From: Closterium sp. Naga37s-1
Taxonomy: Eukaryota > Streptophyta > Zygnematophyceae > Desmidiales > Closteriaceae
DNA length: 64,000 nt
Assembly (NCBI GenBank): GCA_947471745.1
Contig: CANJKZ010000110.1
Coordinates: forward strand, 1,178,001 to 1,242,000
Direction of reading: 5' to 3'
Shown piece by piece: positions 44,762 through 57,100 of the stretch. The notes beneath the pieces are model-generated. The model saw only the letters and a program-made list of their open reading frames with translations. It had not been told where the DNA came from and did not search any database. How positions within the stretch are numbered: the stretch's first letter is position 1; each line of letters starts with the position of its first letter. The position numbers were made by a program, and so were the translations under genes.

Positions 44762-45151
44762 GCCAGATGGATGGATGAGCTCATCGGCTTACATGTTTAG
44801 TTAAATGCAGGTGCAATTTTTTAGGCGCCTCAAAAATCGTCCCAGATGGATGGCCTCATCGGTTTAAAGGTTTAGGTGCAGGTGCATTGGGCCCCGATCA
44901 ATCGGGGATGGATGGATGGATGGGATACGTGGGGGAGGTGAACGCCAAGGGTTGAATGGTCTTTGCGGCGCCTCGAAATTGGATGAAACGGATGGGATGA
45001 AGGTGGCGAGTGAGAATTCAGGCCCACATGACTCTCCGTGTGGCAGGCAGGGAAAGCTGCTGGGGTGCCGTGCCGTGGGTGCAAGCAAGCAAGCTTCCAG
45101 CGGCCAATGCCTCCACATGGATGTGAGTGAGGTGAGGAGGGTATCTGGGGA
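44762..45151. other. Unique DNA between the exon copies and the 31/32-bp array
   Basis: Contains two related segments (44764-44816 and 44846-44890, both with AGATGGATG, CTCATCGG and GGTGCA), versions of the GAGGCGCCTC motif at 44818-44835 and 44961-44978, and a GATGGATGGATG run. A minus-strand stretch at 45015-45125 could hold an upstream exon, but there is no convincing motif. I cannot assign a gene. Confidence 0.5.
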
Positions 45152-48100
45152 GGGAGAGGAGTAATGGTGCTGGCATGGAGGTGGGAGAGGAGTAATGGTG
45201 CTCGCATGGAGGTGGGAGAGGAGTAATGGTGCTGGCATGGAGGCGGGAGAGGAGTAATGGTGCTGGCATGGAGGTGGGAGAGGAGTAATGGTGCTGGCAT
45301 GGAGGTGGAAGAGGAGTAATGGTGCTGGCATGGAGGTGGGAGAGGAGTAATGGTGCTGGCATGGAGGTGGGAGAGGAGTAATGGTGCTAGGCATGGAGGT
45401 GGGAGAGGAGTAATGGTGCTAGGCATGGAGGTGGGAGAGGAGTAATGGTGCTGGCATGGAGGTGGGAGAGGAGTAATGGTGCTGGCATGGAGGTGGGAGA
45501 GGAGTAATGGTGCTGGCATGGAGGTGGGAGAGGAGTAATGGTGCTGGCATGGAGGCGGGAGAGGAGTAATGGTGCTGGCATGGAGGTGGGAGAGGAGTAA
45601 TGGTGCTGGCATGGAGGTGGAAGAGGAGTAATGGTGCTGGCATGGAGGTGGGAGAGGAGTAATGGTGCTAGGCATGGAGGTGGGAGAGGAGTAATGGTGC
45701 TAGGCATGGAGGTGGGAGAGGAGTAATGGTGCTAGGCATGGAGGTGGGAGAGTAGTAATGGTGCTAGGCATGGAGGTGGAAGAGGAGTAATGGTGCTGGC
45801 ATGGAGGTGGGAGAGGAGTAATGGTGCAGGCATGGAGGTGGGAGAGGAGTAATGGTGCTAGGCATGGAGGTGGGAGAGGAGTAATGGTGCTAGGCATGGA
45901 GGTGGGAGAGGAGTAATGGTGCTGGCATGGAGGTGGGAGAGGAGTAATGGTGCTAGGCATGGAGGTGGGAGAGGAGTAATGGTGCTAGGCATGGAGGTGG
46001 GAGAGGAGTAATGGTGCTGGCATGGAGGTGGGAGAGGAGTAATGGTGCAAGGCATGGAGGTGGGAGAGGAGTAATGGTGCTAGGCATGGAGGTGGGAGAG
46101 GAGTAATGGTGCTGGCATGGAGGTGGGAGAGGAGTAATGGTGCTGGCATGGAGGTGGGAGAGGAGTAATGGTGCTAGGCATGGAGGTGGGAGAGGAGTAA
46201 TGGTGCTAGGCATGGAGGTGGGAGAGGAGTAATGGTGCTGGCATGGAGGTGGGAGAGGAGTAATGGTGCTAGGCATGGAGGTGGGAGAGGAGTAATGGTG
46301 CTAGGCATGGAGGTGGGAGAGGAGTAATGGTGCTAGGCATGGAGGTGGGAGAGGAGTAATGGTGCTGGCATGGAGGCGGGAGAGGAGTAATGGTGCTGGC
46401 ATGGAGGTGGGAGAGGAGTAATGGTGCTGGCATGGAGGTGGGAGAGGAGTAATGGTGCTAGGCATGGAGGTGGGAGAGGAGTAATGGTGCTGGCATGGAG
46501 GTGGGAGAGGAGTAATGGTGCTGGCATGGAGGTGGGAGAGGAGTAATGGTGCTGGCATGGAGGTGGGAGAGGAGTAATGGTGCTGGCATGGAGGTGGGAG
46601 AGGAGTAATGGTGCTGGCATGGAGGTGGGAGGGGAGTAATGGTGCTAGGCATGGAGGTGGGAGAGGAGTAATGGTGCTGGCATGGAGGTGGGAGAGGAGT
46701 AATGGTGCTGGCATGGAGGCGGGAGAGGAGTAATGGTGCTAGGCATGGAGGTGGGAGAGGAGTAATGGTGCTAGGCATGGAGGTGGGAGAGGAGTAATGG
46801 TGCTAGGCATGGAGGTGGGAGAGGAGTAATGGTGCTAGGCATGGAGGTGGGAGAGGAGTAATGGTGCTAGGCATGGAGGTGGGAGAGGAGTAATGGTGCT
46901 AGGCATGGAGGTGGGAGAGGAGTAATGGTGCTAGGCATGGAGGTGGGAGAGGAGGAATGGTGCTAGGCATGGAGGCGGGAGAGGAGTAATGGTGCTGGCA
47001 TGGAGGTGGGAGAGGAGTACTGGTGCTGGCATGGAGGCGGGAGAGGAGTAATGGTGCTAGGCATGGAGGTGGGAGAGGAGTAATGGTGCTGGCATGGAGG
47101 TGGGAGAGGAGTAATGGTGCTAGGCATGGAGGTGGGAGAGGAGTAATGGTGCTAGGCATGGAGGTGGGAGAGGAGTAATGGTGCTGGCATGGAGGTGGGA
47201 GAGGAGTAATGGTGCTAGGCATGGAGGTGGGAGAGGAGTAATGGTGCTGGCATGGAGGTGGGAGAGGAGTAATGGTGCTGGCATGGAGGTGGGAGAGGAG
47301 TAATGGTGCTAGGCATGGAGGTGGGAGAGGAGTAATGGTGCTAGGCATGGAGGTGGGAGAGGAGTAATGGTGCTAGGCATGGAGGTGGGAGAGGAGTAAT
47401 GGTGCTAGGCATGGAGGTGGGAGAGGAGTAATGGTGCTAGGCATGGAGGCGGGAGAGGAGTAATGGTGCTGGCATGGAGGTGGGAGAGGAGTACTGGTGC
47501 TGGCATGGAGGCGGGAGAGGAGTAATGGTGCTAGGCATGGAGGTGGGAGAGGAGTAATGGTGCTGGCATGGAGGTGGGAGAGGAGTAATGGTGCTAGGCA
47601 TGGAGGTGGGAGAGGAGTAATGGTGCTAGGCATGGAGGTGGGAGAGGAGTAATGGTGCTGGCATGGAGGTGGGAGAGGAGTAATGGTGCTAGGCATGGAG
47701 GTGGGAGAGGAGTAATGGTGCTGGCATGGAGGTGGGAGAGGAGTAATGGTGCTGGCATGGAGGTGGGAGAGGAGTAATGGTGCTAGGCATGGAGGTGGGA
47801 GAGGAGTAATGGTGCTAGGCATGGAGGTGGGAGAGGAGTAATGGTGCTGGCATGGAGGTGGGAGAGGAGTAATGGTGCTGGCATGGAGGTGGGAGAGGAG
47901 TAATGGTGCTGGCATGGAGGCGGGAGAGGAGTATTGGTGCTAGGCATGGAGGTGGGAGAGGAGTAATGGTGCTAGGCATGGAGGTGGGAGAGGAGTAATG
48001 GTGCTAGGCATGGAGGCGGGAGAGGAGTAATGGTGCTGGCATGGAGGTGGGAGAGGAGTAATGGTGCTAGGCATGGAGGTGGGAGAGGAGTAATGGTGCT

Positions 48101-51100
48101 AGGCATGGAGGTGGGAGAGGAGTAATGGTGCTGGCATGGAGGTGGGAGAGGAGTAATGGTGCTGGCATGGAGGTGGGAGAGGAGTAATGGTGCTGGCATG
48201 GAGGTGGAAGAGGAGTAATGGTGCTGGCATGGAGGTGGGAGAGGAGTAATGGTGCTGGCATGAAGGTGGAAGAGGAGTAATGGTGCTAGGCATGGAGGTG
48301 GGAGAGGAGTAATGGTGCTGGCATGGAGGTGGGAGAGGAGTAATGGTGCTAGGCATGGAGGTGGGAGAGGAGTAATGGTGCTAGGCATGGAGGTGGGAGA
48401 GGAGTAATGGTGCTGGCATGGAGGTGGGAGAGGAGTAATGGTGCTGGCATGGAGGTGCAAGAGGAGTAATGGTGCTGGCATGGAGGTGGGAGAGGAGTAA
48501 TGGTGCTGGCATGGAGGTGGGAGAGGAGTAATGGTGCTAGGCATGGAGGTGGGAGAGGAGTAATGGTGCTAGGCATGGAGGTGGGAGAGGAGTAATGGTG
48601 CTAGGCATGGAGGTGGGAGAGGAGTAATGGTGCTGGCATGGAGGTGGGAGAGGAGTAATGGTGCTGGCATGGAGGTGGGAGAGGAGTAATGGTGCTGGCA
48701 TGGAGGTGGAAGAGGAGTAATGGTGCTGGCATGGAGGTGGGAGAGGAGTAATGGTGCTAGGCATGGAGGTGGGAGAGGAGTAATGGTGCTAGGCATGGAG
48801 GTGGGAGAGGAGTAATGGTGCTGGCATGGAGGCGGGAGAGGAGTATTGGTGCTAGGCATGGAGGTGGGAGAGGAGTAATGGTGCTGGCATGGAGGTGGGA
48901 GAGGAGTAATGGTGCTAGGCATGGAGGTGGGAGAGGAGTAATGGTGCGAGGCATGGAGGTGGGAGAGGAGTAATGGTGCTAGGCATGGAGGTGGGAGAGG
49001 AGTAATGGTGCGAGGCATGGAGGTGGGAGAGGAGTAATGGTGCTAGGCATGGAGGTGGGAGAGGAGTAATGGTGCTAGGCATGGAGGTGGGAGAGGAGTA
49101 ATGGTGCTAGGCATGGAGGTGGGAGAGGAGTAATGGTGCTAGGCATGGAGGTGGGAGAGGAGTAATGGTGCTAGGCATGGAGGTGGAAGAGGAGTAATGG
49201 TGCTGGCATGGAGGTGGGAGAGGAGTAATGGTGCTAGGCATGGAGGTGGGAGAGGAGTAATGGTGCTGGCATGGAGGTGGGAGAGGAGTAATGGTGCTAG
49301 GCATGGAGGTGGGAGAGGAGTAATGGTGCTGGCATGGAGGTGGGAGAGGAGTAATGGTGCTAGGCATGGAGGTGGGAGAGGAGTAATGGTGCTAGGCATG
49401 GAGGTGGGAGAGGAGTAATGGTGCTAGGCATGGAGGTGGGAGAGGAGTAATGGTGCTAGGCATGGAGGTGGGAGAGGAGTAATGGTGCTAGGCATGGAGG
49501 TGGGAGAGGAGTAATGGTGCTAGGCATGGAGGTGGGAGAGGAGTAATGGTGCTAGGCATGGAGGTGGGAGAGGAGTAATGGTGCTAGGCATGGAGGTGGG
49601 AGAGGAGTAATGGTGCTGGCATGGAGGTGGGAGAGGAGTAATGGTGCTAGGCATGGAGGTGGGAGAGGAGTAATGGTGCTAGGCATGGAGGCGGGAGAGG
49701 AGTAATGGTGCTGGCATGGAGGTGGGAGAGGAGTAATGGTGCTGGCATGGAGGCGGGAGAGGAGTAATGGTGCTAGGCATGGAGGTGGGAGAGGAGTAAT
49801 GGTGCTGGCATGGAGGTGGGAGAGGAGTAATGGTGCTAGGCATGGAGGTGGGAGAGGAGTAATGGTGCTGGCATGGAGGTGGGAGAGGAGTAATGGTGCT
49901 GGCATGGAGGTGGGAGAGGAGTAATGGTGCTGGCATGGAGGTGGGAGAGGAGTAATGGTGCTAGGCATGGAGGTGGGAGAGGAGTAATGGTGCTAGGCAT
50001 GGAGGCGGGAGAGGAGTAATGGTGCTGGCATGGAGGTGGGAGAGGAGTAATGGTGCTGGCATGGAGGCGGGAGAGGAGTAATGGTGCTAGGCATGGAGGT
50101 GGGAGAGGAGTAATGGTGCTGGCATGGAGGTGGGAGAGGAGTAATGGTGCTAGGCATGGAGGTGGGAGAGGAGTAATGGTGCTGGCATGGAGGTGGGAGA
50201 GGAGTAATGGTGCTGGCATGGAGGCGGGAGAGGAGTAATGGTGCTAGGCATGGAGGTGGGAGAGGAGTAATGGTGCTGGCATGGAGGTGGGAGAGGAGTA
50301 ATGGTGCTAGGCATGGAGGTGGGAGAGGAGTAATGGTGCTGGCATGGAGGCGGGAGAGGAGTAATGGTGCTGGCATGGAGGTGGGAGAGGAGTAATGGTG
50401 CTGGCATGGAGGTGGGAGAGGAGTAATGGTGCTGGCATGGAGGTGGGAGAGGAGTAATGGTGCTGGCATGGAGGTGGGAGAGGAGTAATGGTGCTGGCAA
50501 GGAGGCGGGAGAGGAGTAATGGTGCTAGGCATGGAGGTGGAAGAGGAGTAATGGTGCTGGCATGGAGGTGGGAGAGGAGTAATGGTGCTAGGCATGGAGG
50601 TGGGAGAGGAGTAATGGTGCTAGGCATGGAGGTGGGAGAGGAGTAATGGTGCTAGGCATGGAGGTGGGAGAGGAGTAATGGTGCTGGCATGGAGGTGGGA
50701 GAGGAGTAATGGTGCTGGCATGGAGGTGGGAGAGGAGTAATGGTGCTGGCATGGAGGTGGGAGAGGAGTAATGGTGCTGGCATGGAGGTGGGAGAGGAGT
50801 AATGGTGCTAGGCATGGAGGTGGGAGAGGAGTAATGGTGCTGGCATGGAGGTGGGAGAGGAGTTATGGTGCTAGGCATGGAGGTGGGAGAGGAGTAATGG
50901 TGCTAGGCATGGAGGTGGGAGAGGAGTAATGGTGCTAGGCATGGAGGTGGGAGAGGAGTAATGGTGCTAGGCATAGAGGTGGGAGAGGAGTAATGGTGCT
51001 AGGCATGGAGGTGGGAGAGGAGTAATGGTGCTGGCATGGAGGTGGGAGAGGAGTAATGGTGCTAGGCATGGAGGTGGGAGAGGAGTAATGGTGCTGGCAT

Positions 51101-54100
51101 GGAGGTGGGAGAGGAGTAATGGTGCTAGGCATGGAGGCGGGAGAGGAGTAATGGTGCTGGCATGGAGGTGGGAGAGGAGTAATGGTGCTGGCATGGAGGT
51201 GGGAGAGGAGTAATGGTGCTGGCATGGAGGTGGAAGAGGAGTAATGGTGCTAGGCATGGAGGTGGGAGAGGAGTAATGGTGCTGGCATGGAGGTGGGAGA
51301 GGAGTAATGGTGCTGGCATGGAGGTGGGAGAGGAGTAATGGTGCTGGCATGGAGGTGGGAGAGGAGTAATGGTGCTGGCATGGAGGTGGGAGAGGAGTAA
51401 TGGTGCTGGCATGGAGGTGGAAGAGGAGTAATGGTGCTGGCATGGAGGTGGGAGAGGAGTAATGGTGCTGGCATGGAGGTGGGAGAGGAGTAATGGTGCT
51501 GGCATGGAGGTGGGAGAGGAGTAATGGTGCTAGGCATGGAGGTGGGAGAGGAGTAATGGTGCTGGCATGGAGGTGGGAGAGGAGTAATGGTGCTGGCATG
51601 GAGGTGGGAGAGGAGTAATGGTGCTGGCATGGAGGTGGGAGAGGAGTAATGGTGCTAGGCATGGAGGTGGGAGAGGAGTAATGGTGCTGGCATGGAGGTG
51701 GGAGAGGAGTAATGGTGCTGGCATGGAGGTGGAAGAGGAGTAATGGTGCTGGCATGGAGGTGGGAGAGGAGTAATGGTGCTGGCATGGAGGTGGGAGAGG
51801 AGTAATGGTGCTGGCATGGAGGTGGGAGAGGAGTAATGGTGCTAGGCATGGAGGTGGGAGAGGAGTAATGGTGCTGGCATGGAGGTGGGAGAGGAGTAAT
51901 GGTGCTGGCATGGAGGTGGGAGAGGAGTAATGGTGCTGGCATGGAGGTGGGAGAGGAGTAATGGTGCTAGGCATGGAGGCGGGAGAGGAGTAATGGTGCT
52001 GGCATGGAGGTGGGAGAGGAGTAATGGTGCTGGCATGGAGGCGGGAGAGGAGTAATGGTGCTGGCATGGAGGTGGGAGAGGAGTAATGGTGCTGGCATGG
52101 AGGTGGGAGAGGAGTAATGGTGCTGGCATGGAGGTGGGAGAGGAGTAATGGTGCTGGCATGGAGGTGGGAGAGGAGTAATGGTGCAGGCATGGAGGTGGG
52201 AGAGGAGTAATGGTGCTGGCATGGAGGTGGAAGAGGAGTAATGGTGCTGGCATGGAGGTGGGAGAGGAGTAATGGTGCTGGCATGGAGGTGGGAGAGGAG
52301 TAATGGTGCTGGCATGGAGGTGGGAGAGGAGTAATGGTGCTGGCATGGAGGTGGGAGAGGAGTAATGGTGCTGGCATGGAGGTGGGAGAGGAGTAATGGT
52401 GCTGGCATGGAGGTGGGAGAGGAGTAATGGTGCTAGGCATGGAGGTGGGAGAGGAGTAATGGTGCTGGCATGGAGGTGGGAGAGGAGTAATGGTGCTGGC
52501 ATGGAGGTGGGAGAGGAGTAATGGTGCTAGGCATGGAGGTGGGAGAGGAGTAATGGTGCTAGGCATGGAGGCGGGAGAGGAGTAATGGTGCTGGCATGGA
52601 GGTGGGAGAGGAGTAATGGTGCTGGCATGGAGGCGGGAGAGGAGTAATGGTGCTGGCATGGAGGTGGGAGAGGAGTAATGGTGCTGGCATGGAGGTGGAA
52701 GAGGAGTAATGGTGCTGGCATGGAGGTGGGAGAGGAGTAATGGTGCTGGCATGGAGGTGGGAGAGGAGTAATGGTGCTAGGCATGGAGGTGGGAGAGGAG
52801 TAATGGTGCTAGGCATGGAGGTGGGAGAGGAGTAATGGTGCTGGCATGGAGGTGGGAGAGGAGTAATGGTGCTAGGCATGGAGGTGGGAGAGGAGTAATG
52901 GTGCTGGCATGGAGGTGGGAGAGGAGTAATGGTGCTAGGCATGGAGGTGGGAGAGGAGTAATGGTGCTAGCATGGAGGTGGGAGAGGAGTAATGGTGCTA
53001 GGCATGGAGGTGGGAGAGGAGTAATGGTGCTGGCATGGAGGTGGGAGAGGAGTAATGGTGCTAGGCATGGAGGTGGGAGAGGAGTAATGGTGCTGGCATG
53101 GAGATGGGAGAGGAGTAATGGTGCTGGCATGGAGGTGGGAGAGGAGTAATGGTGCTAGGCATGGAGGTGGGAGAGGAGTAATGGTGCTGGCATGGAGGTG
53201 GAAGAGGAGTAATGGTGCTAGGCATGGAGGTGGGAGAGGAGTAATGGTGCTGGCATGGAGGTGGGAGAGGAGTAATGGTGCTAGGCATGGAGGTGGGAGA
53301 GGAGTAATGGTGCTAGGCATGGAGGTGGGAGAGGAGTAATGGTGCTAGGCATGGAGGTGGGAGAGGAGTAATGGTGCTAGGCATAGAGGTGGGAGAGGAG
53401 TAATGGTGCTAGGCATGGAGGTGGGAGAGGAGTAATGGTGCTAGGCATGGAGGTGGGAGAGGAGTAATGGTGCTAGGCATGGAGGTGGGAGAGGAGTAAT
53501 GGTGCTAGGCATGGAGGTGGGAGAGGAGTAATGGTGCTAGGCATGGAGGTGGGAGAGGAGTAATGGTGCTGGCATGGAGGTGGGAGAGGAGTAATGGTGC
53601 TAGGCATGGAGGTGGGAGAGGAGTAATGGTGCTGGCATGGAGGTGGGAGAGGAGTAATGGTGCTGGCATGGAGGTGGGAGAGGAGTATTGGTGCTAGGCA
53701 TGGAGGTGGGAGAGGAGTAATGGTGCTAGGCATGGAGGTGGGAGAGGAGTAATGGTGCTAGGCATGGAGGTGGGAGAGGAGTAATGGTGCTGGCATGGAG
53801 GTGGGAGAGGAGTAATGGTGCTGGCATGGAGGCGGAAGAGGGGTAATGGTGCTGGCATGGAGGTGGGAGAGGAGTAATGGTGCTGGCATGGAGGTGGGAG
53901 AGGAGTAATGGTGCTGGCATGGAGGTGGGAGAGGAGTAATGGTGCTGGCATGGAGGTGGGAGAGGAGTAATGGTGCTGGCATGGAGGTGGGAGAGGAGTA
54001 ATGGTGCTAGGCATGGAGGTGGGAGAGGAGTAATGGTGCTGGCATGGAGGTGGGAGAGGAGTAATGGTGCTGGCATGGAGGTGGGAGAGGAGTAATGGTG

Positions 54101-57100
54101 CTGGCATGGAGGTGGGAGAGGAGTAATGGTGCTGGCATGGAGGTGGGAGAGGAGTAATGGTGCTGGCATGGAGGTGGGAGAGGAGTAATGGTGCTAGGCA
54201 TGGAGGTGGGAGAGGAGTAATGGTGCTGGCATGGAGGTGGAAGAGGAGTAATGGTGCTGGCATGGAGGTGGGAGAGGAGTAATGGTGCTGGCATGGAGGT
54301 GGGAGAGGAGTAATGGTGCTGGCATGGAGGTGGGAGAGGAGTAATGGTGCTGGCATGGAGGTGGGAGAGGAGTAATGGTGCTGGCATGGAGGTGGGAGAG
54401 GAGTAATGGTGCTAGGCATGGAGGTGGGAGAGGAGTAATGGTGCTGGCATGGAGGTGGGAGAGGAGTAATGGTGCTGGCATGGAGGTGGGAGAGGAGTAA
54501 TGGTGCTAGGCATGGAGGTGGGAGAGGAGTAATGGTGCTGGCATGGAGGTGGAAGAGGAGTAATGGTGCTAGGCATGGAGGTGGGAGAGGAGTAATGGTG
54601 CTGGCATGGAGGTGGGAGAGGAGTAATGGTGCTAGGCATGGAGGTGGGAGAGGAGTAATGGTGCTGGCATGGAGGTGGGAGAGGAGTAATGGTGCTAGGC
54701 ATGGAGGTGGGAGAGGAGTAATGGTGCTAGGCATGGAGGTGGGAGAGGAGTAATGGTGCTAGGCATGGAGGTGGGAGAGGAGTAATGGTGCTAGGCATGG
54801 AGGTGGGAGAGGAGTAATGGTGCTAGGCATGGAGGTGGGAGAGGAGTAATGGTGCTAGGCATGGAGGTGGGAGAGGAGTAATGGTGCTGGCATGGAGGTG
54901 GGAGAGGAGTAATGGTGCTACGCATGGAGGTGGGAGAGGAGTAATGGTGCTGGCATGGAGGCGGGAGAGGAGTAATGGTGCTGGCATGGAGGTGGGAGAG
55001 GAGTAATGGTGCTGGCATGGAGGTGGAAGAGGAGTAATGGTGCTGGCATGGAGGTGGGAGAGGAGTAATGGCGCTGGCATGGAGGTGGGAGAGTAGTAAT
55101 GGTGCTAGGCATGGAGGTGGGAGAGGAGTAATGGTGCTAGGCATGGAGGTGGGAGAGGAGTAATGGTGCTGGCATGGAGGTGGGAGAGGAGTAATGGTGC
55201 TACGCATGGAGGTGGGAGAGGAGTAATGGTGCTGGCATGGAGGCGGGAGAGGAGTAATGGTGCTGGCATGGAGGTGGGAGAGGAGTAATGGTGCTGGCAT
55301 GGAGGTGGAAGAGGAGTAATGGTGCTGGCATGGAGGTGGGAGAGGAGTAATGGTGCTGGCATGGAGGTGGGAGAGGAGTAATGGCGCTGGCATGGAGGTG
55401 GGAGAGTAGTAATGGTGCTAGGCATGGAGGTGGGAGAGGAGTAATGGTGCTAGGCATGGAGGTGGGAGAGGAGTAATGGTGCTAGGCATGGAGGTGGGAG
55501 AGGAGTAATGGTGCTGGCATGGAGGTGGGAGAGGAGTAATGGTGCTGGCATGGAGGCGGAAGAGGGGTAATGGTGCTGGCATGGAGGTGGGAGAGGAGTA
55601 ATGGTGCTGGCATGGAGGTGGGAGAGGAGTAATGGTGCTAGGCATGGAGGTGGGAGAGGAGTAATGGTGCTAGGCATGGAGGTGGGAGAGGAGTAATGGT
55701 GCTGGCATGGAGGTGGGAGAGGAGTAATGGTGCTGGCATGGAGGCGGAAGAGGGGTAATGGTGCTGGCATGGAGGTGGGAGAGGAGTAATGGTGCTAGGC
55801 ATGGAGGTGGGAGAGGAGTAATGGTGCTGGCATGGAGGTGGAAGAGGAGTAATGGTGCTGGCATGGAGGTGGGAGAGGAGTAATGGCGCTGGCATGGAGG
55901 TGGGAGAGGAGTAATGGTGCTAGGCATGGAGGTGGGAGAGGAGTAATGGTGCTGGCATGGAGGTGGGAGAGGAGTAATGGTGCTGGCATGGAGGCGGAAG
56001 AGGGGTAATGGTGCTGGCATGGAGGTGGGAGAGGAGTAATGGTGCTAGGCATGGAGGTGGGAGAGGAGTAATGGTGCTGGCATGGAGGTGGGAGAGGAGT
56101 AATGGTGCTGGCATGGAGGCGGAAGAGGGGTAATGGTGCTGGCATGGAGGTGGGAGAGGAGTATTGGTGCTAGGCATGGAGGTGGGAGAGGAGTAATGGT
56201 GCTGGCATGGAGGTGGGAGAGGAGTAATGGTGCTACGCATGGAGGTGGGAGAGGAGTAATGGTGCTAGGCATGGAGGTGGGAGAGGAGTAATGGTGCTAC
56301 GCATGGAGGTGGGAGAGGAGTAATGGTGCTAGGCATGGAGGTGGGAGAGGAGTAATGGTGCTAGGCATGGAGGTGGGAGAGGAGTAATGGTGCTACGCAT
56401 GGAGGTGGGAGAGGAGTAATGGTGCTGGCATGGAGGCGGGAGAGGAGTAATGGTGCTGGCATGGAGGTGGGAGAGGAGTAATGGTGCAGGCATGGAGGTG
56501 GGAGAGGAGCAATGGTGCTAGGCATGGAGGTGGGAGAGGAGTAATGGTGCTAGGCATGGAGGTGGGAGAGGAGTAATGGTGCTAGGCATGGAGGTGGGAG
56601 AGGAGTAATGGTGCTAGGCATGGAGGTGGGAGAGGAGTAATGGTGCTGGCATGGAGGTGGGAGAGGAGTAATGGTGCTGGCATGGAGGTGGGAGAGGAGT
56701 AATGGTGCTGGCATGGAGGTGGGAGACGAGTAATGGTGCTGGCATGGAGGTGGGAGAGGAGTAATGGTGCAGGCATGGAGGTGGGAGAGGAGCAATGGTG
56801 CTAGGCATGGAGGTGGGAGAGGAGTAATGGTGCTAGGCATGGAGGTGGGAGAGGAGTAATGGTGCTAGGCATGGAGGTGGGAGAGGAGTAATGGTGCTAG
56901 GCATGGAGGTGGGAGAGGAGTAATGGTGCTAGGCATGGAGGTGGGAGAGGAGTAATGGTGCTAGGCATGGAGGTGGGAGAGGAGTAATGGTGCTGGCATG
57001 GAGGTGGGAGAGGAGTAATGGTGCTGGCATGGAGGTGGGAGAGGAGTAATGGTGCTGGCATGGAGGTGGGAGAGGAGTAATGGTGCTAGGCATGGAGGTG

